64,000 nucleotides of DNA from Actinomycetes bacterium (GCA_023418575.1 JAEZZM010000044.1:69944-133943), one strand, 5' to 3'; positions 34,471 to 44,513 are shown, numbered from the stretch's first letter. Numbers and translations are program-made. Notes: generated from the letters alone by a model not told the origin.

Positions 34471-36201
34471 TTATTTTAACCAACCAATATTCTCTGGAGT
34501 GGTGGTTGAAAGACCACGAGAACCCATGTTAGCAAGACCTTCCTTCATGATGGTTCTTGCAGGGGCTACTGAACCAGGCATAATACCGTAGAGCTTAAAT
34601 GCCTCTACCTCAAGCTTGTTAGCAGCAGCAATCTGGTCTTTAGCGTTAGGGATCTTAGCGAGTTCTTCAATCTTCTTGTCGAACTCTTCAGTACCGGTGC
34701 TTGAGAGGTTGAGACCAGAATCAGAACCGTAGATCTGGTTGAAGTATGCTACACCAAATGGATCGCTTGATCTAAATCCAAGAGACATAATGTCAAATTG
34801 ACGCTTGGTATAAACGTTTGAGAACTCCTTGGAAGGATACTCAACAATGTTGATTTGGATACCAGCATCTTTGCACATTTGCTGATATGCAAGATAGCCA
34901 GCCTTGATGGTTTGACTGTCGCCAAAGAGAGGCCAGTCAAGCTCAAGACGCTTGCCATCTTTTACGCGGATGCCATCTTCGCCAGGAACCCAGCCTGCCT
35001 CATCAAGAAGCTTCTTTGCACCCTCTGGATCAAACTCAACAGCCTTGGAGAAGTTATCCTCATAACCCTCTTGGTTGTTGAAGAGAACAAATGAGCCAGC
35101 GCGAGGTGCATCGTAATCAAGACCATTATAGGCAATCTTAGCAAGCTGATCACGATCACGAACTTGGAAGAGAGCTTTACGTACGCGTGGGTCAGAAAGA
35201 ACCTCTGACTTTGAGTTGAGCATGAATACTGAGCTTGAGTTATCAGATGCAGTATATACCTTCATGCCAGGAATATCCTTAACAGCATCAAAGCGCTCTT
35301 TGGTAGTTACACCACCAGCTGACTTGTTGTCAATACCGTCAATCTCACCATTCTTAAGAGCGTTGAGCTGAGCGGTATGTTCCATTTGTACGTAGGTAAT
35401 CTTGTCAAGCTTAGCAGGTTTACCCCACCACTTGTCATTACGTACAAAGCTAATGCGATGTGCATTTGCATCATAGTTCTCTACGATGAATGGGCCAGCA
35501 CCAAGATCGTTGTTGAAGGTCTTGAGGTAGCCGCTCTTATAGAACTCAGGATCAACAAGCTTTGGATGAGCAATGTTGTTGAAGAGACCATAGTACCATA
35601 CGTATATCTTATCGAAGGTAACTACAGCTTGCTTATCGTTTTCACCAGCAGTTACACTTACGATATCCTGGTAACCATCAGTTGAGTTTGGAGCATAGTC
35701 CTGGGTTTGACCATTGTTGATCTTCCAGGTAGCCTCAAATGCTCTCCAGTCAATTGGAGTGCCATCATTAAAGCTAGCCTTCTCATTGATGGTGTAGGTT
35801 ACAACGGTCTTACCATCCTTTTCCTCTTCCTTTACATTGGTAATGTAATCAGGATTTGGAACTGGATTAAAATCATCATCAAAGGTTACAAGAACTGGGT
35901 TGTAGAGCTCCCACAAAACGCGAGAGTAAGCACTTGCATCCTGGTGATGTACATTACCCTGCTCAGCAATCTCAGTAATAGGAAGGGTGAGAGTACCGCC
36001 ATCCTTGAGTTCATCATAACTAGCGTGAGTATAATCTACAGCCTTGATGTTTGAATCAAGAGCGGTAGAGCTTTTTGAAGCAGAAGGAGCAGAGCTTGCA
36101 TTATCTGAGCTTTGTCCTCCCTGGCCAGCACAACCAGCAAGTGAAAGTCCCAAAAGGGATACACAAGCAAGCATGCTGAACTTTTTGATTGAATTTTTCA
36201 T
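34471..36201 (-). CDS. Peptide ABC transporter substrate-binding lipoprotein (family 5)
   Basis: Binds oligopeptides or related ligands outside the membrane. The 576 residues begin with a lipoprotein signal (lipobox LAGC near residue 24) and a Ser/Ala/Asn-rich linker, then an SBP-bac-5 domain. Ligand class cannot be fixed. ATG at 36201 is preceded by AGGAGA. It is the last gene of the opp operon, 24 bases after the ATPase. Codon choice is biased, with many GTT/GAG/AAG, suggesting high expression. Confidence 0.92.
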   Translation of the reverse strand: MKNSIKKFSMLACVSLLGLSLAGCAGQGGQSSDNASSAPSASKSSTALDSNIKAVDYTHASYDELKDGGTLTLPITEIAEQGNVHHQDASAYSRVLWELYNPVLVTFDDDFNPVPNPDYITNVKEEEKDGKTVVTYTINEKASFNDGTPIDWRAFEATWKINNGQTQDYAPNSTDGYQDIVSVTAGENDKQAVVTFDKIYVWYYGLFNNIAHPKLVDPEFYKSGYLKTFNNDLGAGPFIVENYDANAHRISFVRNDKWWGKPAKLDKITYVQMEHTAQLNALKNGEIDGIDNKSAGGVTTKERFDAVKDIPGMKVYTASDNSSSVFMLNSKSEVLSDPRVRKALFQVRDRDQLAKIAYNGLDYDAPRAGSFVLFNNQEGYEDNFSKAVEFDPEGAKKLLDEAGWVPGEDGIRVKDGKRLELDWPLFGDSQTIKAGYLAYQQMCKDAGIQINIVEYPSKEFSNVYTKRQFDIMSLGFRSSDPFGVAYFNQIYGSDSGLNLSSTGTEEFDKKIEELAKIPNAKDQIAAANKLEVEAFKLYGIMPGSVAPARTIMKEGLANMGSRGLSTTTPENIGWLK

Positions 36202-36225
36202 AAGTCTCCTACTCGCATGTCAGTT

Positions 36226-38310
36226 CTAACTAAAGAAACATGTATAGCAGTGATCGGCCTCACCTGCCTCTCTCAGTGGTGGCCTTTGACTATCGCAGAG
36301 CTTTTTATCGCTCTCGATAAGCGTTTTATAAAGAGGACAGCGGTTTCTAAATGGACAACCTGCCTCTTTTTCTGTAGGTGAGGGTAAGTCACCTTCAAGA
36401 ATAATACGCTGACGCCTTGCTTCTTCATCAGGGTCAGGTACAGGAATAGCTGATAAGAGTGCTTGGGTATAGGGGTGACGAGGGTTTTCAAAGATTGCAT
36501 CTGTGTCACCCTTTTCTACAAAGCTGCCCAGATACATTACAGCAATTCTATCAGAAACATGTCTGATTACCGATAAATCATGAGCAACTAATATATATGA
36601 GATACCCAATTTAAGCTTTAATTCATCCAAGAGGTTAATCATGCCTGCCTGAATGGATACATCCAAAGCTGAAACTGGCTCATCTAAAACAATAACCTTG
36701 GGGTTAGTTGCAAGCGCACGAGCAAGACCAATGCGCTGACGCTGTCCTCCAGAGAAGTGAGATGGGAAGCGATCTGCCTGGGTTGGGTCTAGTCCCACCA
36801 AAGCCATGAGCTCCTTAACGCGCGCATTTGCATCGACCTTATCGCCAAAAGCACGCAAAGGCTCAGTAATAATTTCTCTTACCGTCATGCGTGGGTCAAG
36901 AGCACCCATGGGGTCTTGGAATACCATCTGGATGTCGCGCCTCATTTCTCTGCGCTCACGACGGCTTACCTTTGAGGCATCTTTTCCACCAAGAATAATG
37001 GTGCCTTCTGTTGCATCCTCTGCAAGACCCATAATTTCAAGTAAGGTAGTGGTCTTACCGCAACCAGATTCACCTACAATAGCAAAGCACTCACCTTCGC
37101 GCAGCTCAAAGCTTAGTCCATTAACGGCATAAACTGAACCCACACGGCGCTTTAAGAACGAGCCCTTCATAAGGGGGAAGGTCTTAGTAAGATCTTGTAC
37201 CTCTAGGACTTTTTCTCTTTGATCGCGCGTCCTATCTTTTAAGACGTCTTCGGGCAATGCTGGAGGAATAAAGAGGTCTTTTCCTTCAATTTGCCTGTGC
37301 TTAATTTCATCAGATCTAAGGCAAGCTGCCTCGTGATAATGACAGCCTTCAAGCTCGCAACTAACTTTTCTTAGCTCTGGAACTGCCTTATGGCACTCGG
37401 GCGTAGCAATGGGGCAACGGGGTGCAAAGGCACAAGCTTTGGGAAGATTGGTAAGAATGGGAGGATTTCCCTCAATTGGGGTAAGTGCCTCTGTTTTTCT
37501 TACATCAACACGCGGAATTGAGCTTAAGAGACCAATGGTATAAGGCATACGTGGCTCTTTGAACAGCTCCCTAATAGGGGCTTTTTCAACTGGTCTGCCC
37601 GCATACATTACCATGACCTCATCAGCAACATTAGCTACAACACCCATGTCATGAGTAATCATGATAACTGCAGCGCCTGTCTCTTTTTGAGCTTTTTTGA
37701 TAACCTCTAAGATCTGCGCCTGAATGGTTACATCAAGAGCGGTTGTGGGTTCATCGCAAATAAGCACACGCGGATTGTTTGCTATTGCCTGAGCGATAAC
37801 TACGCGCTGCCTCATACCGCCTGAGAATTCATGGGGAAAAGACTTTACTCTTACCTTTGGATTGGGAATACCAACAATGTCCAAAAGCTCAACAGCACGT
37901 TCATAAGCCTCTTTCTTGCTCATCTTTTGATGTGTAAGCAAGGCCTCTACAATTTGATCTCCCACCGTATACACTGGAGTTAGTGCAGACAAGGGGTCTT
38001 GAAAGATCATCGCAATATCTTTACCTCGATGCTTAGAAAGCTCTGCATCAGAAAGATTAAGCAGCTCTTTACCATTAAGCTTAATTGAGCCTTCTACACG
38101 GGCATAATCTGCCAAAAGACCCAGGATAGCAAGAGAGGTTACTGACTTTCCGGAACCAGACTCACCAACAATACCCAGGCTTTCACCTGGATAGAGCTTA
38201 AAGCTCACACCGTTTACGGCTTCTACAATACCTGCTTCAGAGGGAAAGCTTACTTTGAGATCTTTAACCTCTAAAATTGGGGTTCCTTTTGGATGTTGAA
38301 TCTGCTGCAT
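36226..38310 (-). CDS. Fused OppD-OppF peptide ABC transporter ATPase
   Basis: One 694-residue chain with two complete ABC domains. The first has Walker A GESGSGKSV near 53-61, LSGG-type signature FSGGMRQRV and the OppD C-terminal Cys motif (CAFAPRCP). The second, from about 365, has GESGCGKTT, FSGGQRQRIGLARAL and its own Cys-rich tail (CPFRNRCP). Such fusions are known (GsiA type) and remove the need for heterodimer assembly. The start ATG overlaps the permease stop by one base (TAATG). Confidence 0.94.
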   Translation of the reverse strand: MQQIQHPKGTPILEVKDLKVSFPSEAGIVEAVNGVSFKLYPGESLGIVGESGSGKSVTSLAILGLLADYARVEGSIKLNGKELLNLSDAELSKHRGKDIAMIFQDPLSALTPVYTVGDQIVEALLTHQKMSKKEAYERAVELLDIVGIPNPKVRVKSFPHEFSGGMRQRVVIAQAIANNPRVLICDEPTTALDVTIQAQILEVIKKAQKETGAAVIMITHDMGVVANVADEVMVMYAGRPVEKAPIRELFKEPRMPYTIGLLSSIPRVDVRKTEALTPIEGNPPILTNLPKACAFAPRCPIATPECHKAVPELRKVSCELEGCHYHEAACLRSDEIKHRQIEGKDLFIPPALPEDVLKDRTRDQREKVLEVQDLTKTFPLMKGSFLKRRVGSVYAVNGLSFELREGECFAIVGESGCGKTTTLLEIMGLAEDATEGTIILGGKDASKVSRRERREMRRDIQMVFQDPMGALDPRMTVREIITEPLRAFGDKVDANARVKELMALVGLDPTQADRFPSHFSGGQRQRIGLARALATNPKVIVLDEPVSALDVSIQAGMINLLDELKLKLGISYILVAHDLSVIRHVSDRIAVMYLGSFVEKGDTDAIFENPRHPYTQALLSAIPVPDPDEEARRQRIILEGDLPSPTEKEAGCPFRNRCPLYKTLIESDKKLCDSQRPPLREAGEADHCYTCFFS

Positions 38311-39335
38311 TATGCCTTACCTCCCGCTGCTGAGTTTGGATCAAGGGCGTCTCTCAAACCATCAGAGATAAGCGCCATAGAAACAGTTAGAAGCGTTAAA
38401 ACGCCCGCTGGGAAGTAGAACAGCCATGGAGATGAATATAAAACCGAAGCTCCACCTTGTAAAAGAGTACCTAAAGAAACGTCAGGTATCTTAACACCAA
38501 GACCCAAAAAGCTCAGGCCTGTCTCTGACATAACAGTAGAAACTACACCCAAAGTTAAGTTAACAATGAGCAAAGAGCCAATATTTGGAATGATGTGGCG
38601 TGCAATGATGTTGGCGCTTGATACACCCATAAAGCGTGCAGCTTTTACATACTCGCGCTCACGAATAGACATAGCCAAAGACCAGATAACACGTGAATAA
38701 TACATCCATCCAAAGGCGATAAGGGCGAGGATTAAGATTTTCCAATCACCACCGGTATGTGAAACCACCAAAGCCAAAATCAAGAAAGAAGGGATGATAA
38801 GGAGGAAGTGGATAATTCCCAACATCACTTTTTCTACCCTGCCGCCAAAATATGCAGCAGCTGAACCAATAAAGGCTGAAATAATAGTGGTTGCAAATGA
38901 TACACACAAGGCAATGGTAAGAGAGCGGCCCAAACCATGAAGAATTTGAGCTAAGAGATCTGCACCCGCCTCATTGGTGCCAAAGGGATGCTCTGCACTA
39001 GGTGGCTGAGAAAGCGCCATGAAGTCCAGCTCATTCCACTCATACTTAGTGAGATAGGGACCTACAATGGCTGCAATTATCAAAAAGAGGAGCACCAAAA
39101 GCCCTAAAACTGCTGGTTTATTTCTCATGAAGCGGCGCACATAGAGTTTAGATTTTGAAATGCCCTTCTCGGCCTCCATGTCCCCGCGCATAGGATCTGG
39201 TTGAATTTCTGGATCATCATTGGGAAGCATAGATGCTTGCCTGTCCATTTTTGCTACAGAAGACTGATCTGCAGGAGTAGCAGTAAAACTTGGCTCAAAA
39301 TCTGAACCGGACATATTTGAATTATATTTGCTCAT
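38310..39335 (-). CDS. Peptide ABC transporter permease (OppC type)
   Basis: BPD-transp-1 permease, 341 residues, with a long polar N-terminus (about 75 residues, including an OppC-N-type segment) before the first membrane helix. The coupling segment near 245 reads MGVSSANIIARHIIPNI. It is the inner-membrane partner of the OppB-type permease and overlaps its stop by one base (TAATG). Confidence 0.93.
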   Translation of the reverse strand: MSKYNSNMSGSDFEPSFTATPADQSSVAKMDRQASMLPNDDPEIQPDPMRGDMEAEKGISKSKLYVRRFMRNKPAVLGLLVLLFLIIAAIVGPYLTKYEWNELDFMALSQPPSAEHPFGTNEAGADLLAQILHGLGRSLTIALCVSFATTIISAFIGSAAAYFGGRVEKVMLGIIHFLLIIPSFLILALVVSHTGGDWKILILALIAFGWMYYSRVIWSLAMSIREREYVKAARFMGVSSANIIARHIIPNIGSLLIVNLTLGVVSTVMSETGLSFLGLGVKIPDVSLGTLLQGGASVLYSSPWLFYFPAGVLTLLTVSMALISDGLRDALDPNSAAGGKA

Positions 39336-40318
39336 TAGTTCACCCTCACTCTTGGATCTAAGAAGACCACAATGAGGTCAGCTAAGATAGCGCCAATAGC
39401 GGTCATAACAGCACCAAAGGCTGCAACGGCAACAACGCCATGAATATCATTTTTTGCTAAGGTCTGCATAAAATATTCGCCCATACCATGCCATACAAAG
39501 ATGGTCTCAGTAAGGATGGCACCAGTAAAGATTGCAGGGAGTGAAAATGCAACAGAGGTTGCAACAGGAATAAGTGAGGTTCTTAAGGCATGTCTTCTAA
39601 TGGCTTGAGCACGAGTTAGACCCTTGGCACGCGCAGTAAGCACATACTGGGCGCCAATATTATCAAGAAGAAGCGTGCGCTGCATAAAGTAATAAGATGC
39701 ATAAGAAATAATTACCAATGAAATGGTAGGTAAGATAAGATGCTGTCCTAAATCTATGAGGCGAGCACCAAAGTTTTCTATAGTTGGATCTCCCGCTCCC
39801 GTTACATAAAAGATTCTCTTGCCCACCTTTTGGTTAATGGTGATAGCGCCCCATACAACTACCAAAGAAGCAACTACAATGTGAGTATTAAGAGCAATGA
39901 TAGAAATTCCCTGAGTAACACGGTCACGTAGTCCATACTGACGTGAGGCTGCAAAAACACCAAGGCCAACACCAAGTAAAATAGCAATGATGGTAGCACC
40001 TAAGAGCAGCTCAGCACTTACCCAGATTCTATAACCAATCTCAGTTGTTACTGGTGATCCCAAAGGAGAAGTTCCCCAGTCCCACCTCGTTACAATAGTA
40101 GTGAGCCAGTTCCACCAACGCTCAAAAATAGGCACAGACTGATCAAGATTTAAGGGACGAAGGGTTGCTGCAATTTGCTCAGGAGGAATTGGCGGGCGCC
40201 GCCCAACGTATAGTGACTTGGGATCCAAAAAGAAATTTGCCAAGAAATAAGTAATATTTACAGCCAAGAAAATCATGACTATCCAGCCAATGATTTTCTT
40301 TACTAGGTAACGCGCCAT
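39335..40318 (-). CDS. Peptide ABC transporter permease (OppB type)
   Basis: First gene of the opp operon. From ATG 40318 it is 327 residues with six membrane segments and the coupling segment RAKGLTRAQAIRRHALR near 215-231. I moved the start from the upstream open frame (40384) because GGAGGGAG lies just before 40318 and MARYLVKKI is the standard OppB N-terminus. The peptide system may serve amino-acid supply, fitting an asaccharolytic anaerobe; that lifestyle is inferred. Confidence 0.92.
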   Translation of the reverse strand: MARYLVKKIIGWIVMIFLAVNITYFLANFFLDPKSLYVGRRPPIPPEQIAATLRPLNLDQSVPIFERWWNWLTTIVTRWDWGTSPLGSPVTTEIGYRIWVSAELLLGATIIAILLGVGLGVFAASRQYGLRDRVTQGISIIALNTHIVVASLVVVWGAITINQKVGKRIFYVTGAGDPTIENFGARLIDLGQHLILPTISLVIISYASYYFMQRTLLLDNIGAQYVLTARAKGLTRAQAIRRHALRTSLIPVATSVAFSLPAIFTGAILTETIFVWHGMGEYFMQTLAKNDIHGVVAVAAFGAVMTAIGAILADLIVVFLDPRVRVN

Positions 40319-40670
40319 TAAGGGCTCCCTCCGCTTCCCTGAAGCTCTCCCACATCTAAAAGAGTAAACCTTATATAAATTCACTATTTTACTAAGTTTG
40401 ACGCATAATTGCCACAGAATTTCCTATGCGTGTAAAAAACACAGATAAACGGCCTTGTGTTTAAGCTTAAAAATAAGACACCCTTAGACATATCGCCCAA
40501 AAGTGTCTTATATCCCTGTCTCTTATGATATGCTCTTAGAGCCGTCTTTATCCTTATAAGATAGCCTTATAAAATAGTCTTATAGCTAGGCATATAAGAT
40601 AGCCCTACAGCTTAGACCTACAACTTAGGCATATAGCTTAGCTATAAAAGCTCTTACAATTCTACAAGGC
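40319..40670 (-). other. Non-coding region with AT-rich imperfect repeats
   Basis: No gene seen. Besides the nrdB terminator it holds related blocks: TATAAGATAGCC occurs at 40555-40566 and 40593-40604, and AGGCATATA at 40588-40596 and 40627-40635, within a run of TATA/TTAG-rich sequence at 40550-40660. This lies between the nrdB stop and its terminator, so it is mostly 3' untranslated sequence. Confidence 0.55.
40475..40510 (-). terminator. Terminator of the nrdAB operon
   Basis: TAAGACAC (40475-40482) pairs with GTGTCTTA (40503-40510). On the minus strand the stem is followed by TTTTTAAGC, a U-tract. It lies about 160 bases beyond the nrdB stop. Confidence 0.75.
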
Positions 40671-41714
40671 TTACAGATCATCAACCAAAGCTGAGCTCTT
40701 GGCATAAGCAGTTGAGCGTGCCTCAAAAAAGTCTGTCTTGATCATGTTAGCGTTTGAGTACTGAGAAACCCATTTCATAGTCTCAGGCTCACGATCATAG
40801 CCTTCATAAATGGGCTCTAAGCCAATATCAGTGGCGCGCAGGTTGGCCAAGTATTTAATATAGTCAGAAACCATGTCACCCGTGAGGCCTTCTACTTCCT
40901 CACCAATAACATAGCGACCCCAAGCCATCTCTTGCTCTGCACCCTCTTTAATCATCTCACGATACTCATTCATAAGCTCTGGAGTAAAGAGCTCTGGTTC
41001 TTCTTTTTGCAATTCCTTAATAATATTGCGGAACAACCAAAGGTGCGTATTTTCATCACGGTTAATGTAGCGAATCTCTTGGGCTGAACCCGCCATACGA
41101 TTGGAGCGCGCCAGATTATAGAAGAACATAAAACCAGAATAGAAATAAACTCCCTCTAAAATATAGTTACCCATGCAGACGCGCATGAAATTCTCGGGAG
41201 TCTTTTCCTCTTGAAAAAGGTTATAAATGTTTCCGATAAAGGTGTTGCGCTTAAGAAGATGCTCGTCATCTCTCCATTGGAATAAGATCTCATCACGCTC
41301 ATTGGGCTCACAAATTGAGTCCAGCATATATGAATAGCTCTGTGAGTGGATGGCTTCTTGGAAGGTTTGAATGCACAAGCAGAGATTTACCTCATTTGCA
41401 GTGATGTACTCTCCTACATTGGGCAGATTTGCAGTTTGAATTGAATCTAAGAAAATCAGAAAACTTAAGATCTTATCGTATGCTCTACGCTCAGGAGCAG
41501 GAAGATTAGGGTACTGCTTTTTATCCTCTGCAAGATTGATTTCTTCTGGAATCCAAAAGTTGTTCATCGCTTGACGATACCAGCCTGAAACCCAGTTGTA
41601 CTTCATATTATTAAAGTCATTTAGATTAGTGGTATTACCATTAATCATTTGACGCTTTGTTACCTCAATATCTCCATCTGGATTAAAGAGTGGTTTCTTT
41701 TTTAATTCTGCCAT
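40671..41714 (-). CDS. nrdB: Ribonucleotide reductase class Ia, small (beta) subunit
   Basis: Houses the diiron-tyrosyl radical cofactor that starts ribonucleotide reduction. The ligands and radical residue can be read off: Asp in FLDSIQ (about 90), the E-x2-H-x3-Y block EAIHSQSY, Glu in ILEG and Glu/His in RDENTHL. The tyrosine is present, so this is the classical type, not a Tyr-less Mn/Fe variant. About 347 residues from ATG 41714; GTG at 41720 is too close to AAGGA. It follows nrdA. The cofactor needs oxygen, noteworthy in an otherwise anaerobic-looking gene set. Confidence 0.94.
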   Translation of the reverse strand: MAELKKKPLFNPDGDIEVTKRQMINGNTTNLNDFNNMKYNWVSGWYRQAMNNFWIPEEINLAEDKKQYPNLPAPERRAYDKILSFLIFLDSIQTANLPNVGEYITANEVNLCLCIQTFQEAIHSQSYSYMLDSICEPNERDEILFQWRDDEHLLKRNTFIGNIYNLFQEEKTPENFMRVCMGNYILEGVYFYSGFMFFYNLARSNRMAGSAQEIRYINRDENTHLWLFRNIIKELQKEEPELFTPELMNEYREMIKEGAEQEMAWGRYVIGEEVEGLTGDMVSDYIKYLANLRATDIGLEPIYEGYDREPETMKWVSQYSNANMIKTDFFEARSTAYAKSSALVDDL

Positions 41715-41766
41715 AAGCACTCATTCCTTACTTACTGTACACAATACAACTGAGCTTTGATCTTAG

Positions 41767-41797
41767 AAGATAGACTGTTTGCTAAACAGTCTATCTT
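41767..41797 (-). promoter_or_regulatory. Perfect 14-bp hairpin between nrdA and nrdB
   Basis: AAGATAGACTGTTT, a three-base loop GCT and AAACAGTCTATCTT form an uninterrupted stem. No U-tract follows. It sits mid-operon, about 50 bases before nrdB, and may set the NrdA:NrdB ratio by partial termination or by stabilising a processed end. Confidence 0.65.
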
Positions 41798-41820
41798 AAA
41801 CCCTCTCTGCATTATGGTCT

Positions 41821-44343
41821 CTATGATGAACAGCTCTCACATTCTTCTATTTCAAGAGATTTAGAGCGTACATAATAGATGGTTTTTACTCCTTGTTCCC
41901 AGGCTAATAAGTACAGATTAAGCACCTGTCTAAAGGAGTAATCATTGGTGATATACACATTCATGCTCTGTGCCTGGTCAATATGGCGTTGCCTTATTCC
42001 ACTTGCCTTAATAGACCAAGATTGATCAATGAGGTGAGCATTCTTGTAATACCAATAGGTATCAACTGAAAGATCAGGAGCTACACGAGGAATAAGACCA
42101 TGCTTTTTCTCGTCATAGAAGAATCTGTCCATAATAGGATCAATTCCTGCTGTTGTTCCGGCAACAATAGAAGTTGATGAGGTGGGAGCAATAGCCAAGA
42201 GATAGCCATTTCTCAAACCATAGCGGCTTATTTCTTCTTGCAAACTCTTCCACTGCTGAGAGGAGTATCCGCGCTGGCTAAAGTAAGCACCTGTCTGCCA
42301 ATCTGAGCCCTCAAAGTATGCATATGCCCCTTTATCTTGAGCCGTCCTGCATGAGGCTTTAATTGTGTAGTAATTAATACGCTCAAAGAGCTCATCTACA
42401 TAAGAAAGATGCTCTTCTGACTCCCAGCTAATATGCTTTTTAGCTAGCAGGTGATGATAACCACTTACACCAAGACCAATGGGACGATAAAGCTTATTGT
42501 TAATCTCAGCATAGGGCACAGGGAAATAATTAAGCTCAATAACATTATCAAGCGCCCTTACAACTGAGCTGGTAACCAGTTCAAGTTCATCATTTGTATC
42601 TACATCTATAGCACCAAGATTAAGGCTTGCAAGATTACATACAACATAATCTCCAGGCTTGGTTACATTTACAACAACGCGCTCACCATGTATCTCTTCA
42701 ACACGCTGCTCAACTTCAGTAACAGGAGCCATATTTTGAGCGATCTCCGTGCAAAGATTTGAACAGTAGATGATGCCCTTGTGCTTATTGGGGTTTGCCT
42801 CATTTACTGTATCACGCATGAAAGCAAAAGGCGTACCCGTCTCTACTGCAGATTTAATGATAAGACGAACTAAATCTTTAAGGGGGATATAGCGCTTCTT
42901 AATGCGAGGATCATTAAGGCAGTCTAAGTAGCGCTCCTTCCACAGCTCACCATAACAATCTTCTAGGCAATAGCCTTTGATGCGCTCAACCTCATTGGGT
43001 GAGAGCAGAGCCCAGTCCCCATCAAGGTTATCTCTTACCTGCTCCCAGAAATAATCAGGATAGCAAACTGCAGGAAATACATCATGAGCCTTCATACGAT
43101 CATCGCCATTATTGGTTCTGATCTGCAAAAACTCAGGAAGATCTCTATGCCAAACATCTAAATAACAAGCTACAGCACCTTGGCGCATACCTAATTGATC
43201 AACAGCTACTGCAGTATCATTAGCAAGGCGGATCCATCTAATGATACCGCCTGCTGCGCCCTCAAAACCGCGAATATCTGAGCCTTGCGCACGCACTTTA
43301 CCAAAGTAGAGACCCATGCCGCCGCCAAATTTTGAAACATTAGCAAAATTGCTGATGGAGCGATAAATGCCTTGAAGATCATCAGGCACCACATCAATAA
43401 AGCAGGAAGAGAGCTGGTGGAAGGGCTTGCGCGAATTAGAAAGCGTGGGAGTTGCCATGGTAACTTTGAGCTCTGAGAGCATGTTATAAAATTTTTGCAC
43501 CCACACAAGACGCTCTTCTTTTTTCTCTGGAATAGCCAAAAAGAGCGCTATACCTAAAAACATCTCCTGAATGGATTCAAGAACCACATGCTGGTGGTTA
43601 TGGATAACATAGCGACGTGCCAGCAGATCAAAACCAGAGTAGTTTAAAAGATTATCACGCTCTGGAACCATGAAACTTGCTGCTCTTTCAAGCTCATCAC
43701 GTGAGTACTCTTGTAGCACCTCTGTGCAGTAAAAACCTGCCTCAGTGAGGTATTGCACTTTCTCTACAAAGCTTTCAACGCCCAGCTCTCGCTCAGTACG
43801 CTTAAGCTTTTCATGAAATTGCAAGGCAAGCAATCTTCCTGCAATAAACTCCCAGCGGGTAGCGTCTTTATCAGTAAGTTCAATTGCTGCCTTAACTAAG
43901 AGAGATAATCTCTCATCAAAGGGGCAATCCTGCTTATAGAAGCTTTGGAATTTATGCAGGAGGAGGAGCAGATTGTAGTGTTCTTCAGTAAAGTCTCTTT
44001 CAATATGGAGCAAGGTTGCAGGAAGTTCATCAGACTCAGGAAAATAGGCTGCAAGCTCTTGTCGCACACTTCTTTTTTGACGACGGATTTCTCGGTATAA
44101 AATGTAATCTTTAGCAGCCTGGTAGTGCCCTGTTTTCATCAAGACCATTTCAACGGTATCTTGAATAGCTTCAACCGTTAAAGGACTCTTATCTTGCAGT
44201 GCCTCTTCAACCTGAGCTACAAGATCCTGACCTATCTCTTCTGAAAAATGCTCACCCACAGCTTTGAAGGCTTTTGATATTGCTACCAAAATCTTATGAG
44301 CATCATAAGCTTCTTTTTGGCCACTACGCTTAATGATATCCAT
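41821..44343 (-). CDS. nrdA: Ribonucleotide reductase class I, large (alpha) subunit
   Basis: Catalytic subunit converting NDPs to dNDPs. The 840 residues start with an ATP-cone (about 1-95) for allosteric activity control. Active-site cysteines are seen in QLSSCFIDVV (Cys314), SNLCTEIA and VCNLASLNLG, and the C-terminal CESCSS provides the thiol pair re-reduced by thioredoxin. Residues PTSSTSIVAGTT match the usual phosphate-binding loop. ATG at 44343 follows GGGGAG. No NrdR-type box was recognised upstream. Confidence 0.95.
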   Translation of the reverse strand: MDIIKRSGQKEAYDAHKILVAISKAFKAVGEHFSEEIGQDLVAQVEEALQDKSPLTVEAIQDTVEMVLMKTGHYQAAKDYILYREIRRQKRSVRQELAAYFPESDELPATLLHIERDFTEEHYNLLLLLHKFQSFYKQDCPFDERLSLLVKAAIELTDKDATRWEFIAGRLLALQFHEKLKRTERELGVESFVEKVQYLTEAGFYCTEVLQEYSRDELERAASFMVPERDNLLNYSGFDLLARRYVIHNHQHVVLESIQEMFLGIALFLAIPEKKEERLVWVQKFYNMLSELKVTMATPTLSNSRKPFHQLSSCFIDVVPDDLQGIYRSISNFANVSKFGGGMGLYFGKVRAQGSDIRGFEGAAGGIIRWIRLANDTAVAVDQLGMRQGAVACYLDVWHRDLPEFLQIRTNNGDDRMKAHDVFPAVCYPDYFWEQVRDNLDGDWALLSPNEVERIKGYCLEDCYGELWKERYLDCLNDPRIKKRYIPLKDLVRLIIKSAVETGTPFAFMRDTVNEANPNKHKGIIYCSNLCTEIAQNMAPVTEVEQRVEEIHGERVVVNVTKPGDYVVCNLASLNLGAIDVDTNDELELVTSSVVRALDNVIELNYFPVPYAEINNKLYRPIGLGVSGYHHLLAKKHISWESEEHLSYVDELFERINYYTIKASCRTAQDKGAYAYFEGSDWQTGAYFSQRGYSSQQWKSLQEEISRYGLRNGYLLAIAPTSSTSIVAGTTAGIDPIMDRFFYDEKKHGLIPRVAPDLSVDTYWYYKNAHLIDQSWSIKASGIRQRHIDQAQSMNVYITNDYSFRQVLNLYLLAWEQGVKTIYYVRSKSLEIEECESCSS

Positions 44344-44411
44344 GCATTAACTCCCCGCTAAATAGTTCAAGTGCAAAAAAACTTTCAGCATACTAACAAG
44401 GCTGAGAACAA

Positions 44412-44441
44412 CAAAGCCGCACAAGAAGCTTGCGGGCTTTG
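44412..44441 (-). terminator. Hairpin between polyphosphate kinase gene and nrdA
   Basis: CAAAGCCGCA at 44412-44421 pairs with TGCGGGCTTTG at 44431-44441 with one bulged base. On the minus strand it is followed by TTGTTGTTCTC, moderately U-rich. It is the better candidate for ending the upstream polyphosphate kinase transcript. Confidence 0.55.
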
Positions 44442-44513
44442 ATATCTCAAGCATACAAAATTACTATGACAAATATGGATTTACTACGTTTGAACTGCGA
44501 AAATCATCCACTT

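Noticed and set aside
34471..40318. Frameshift or artefact behind the long OppD-OppF chain
   Set aside because: Both ATPase halves are complete with their own C-terminal Cys motifs and a continuous linker; fused forms of this kind are known.
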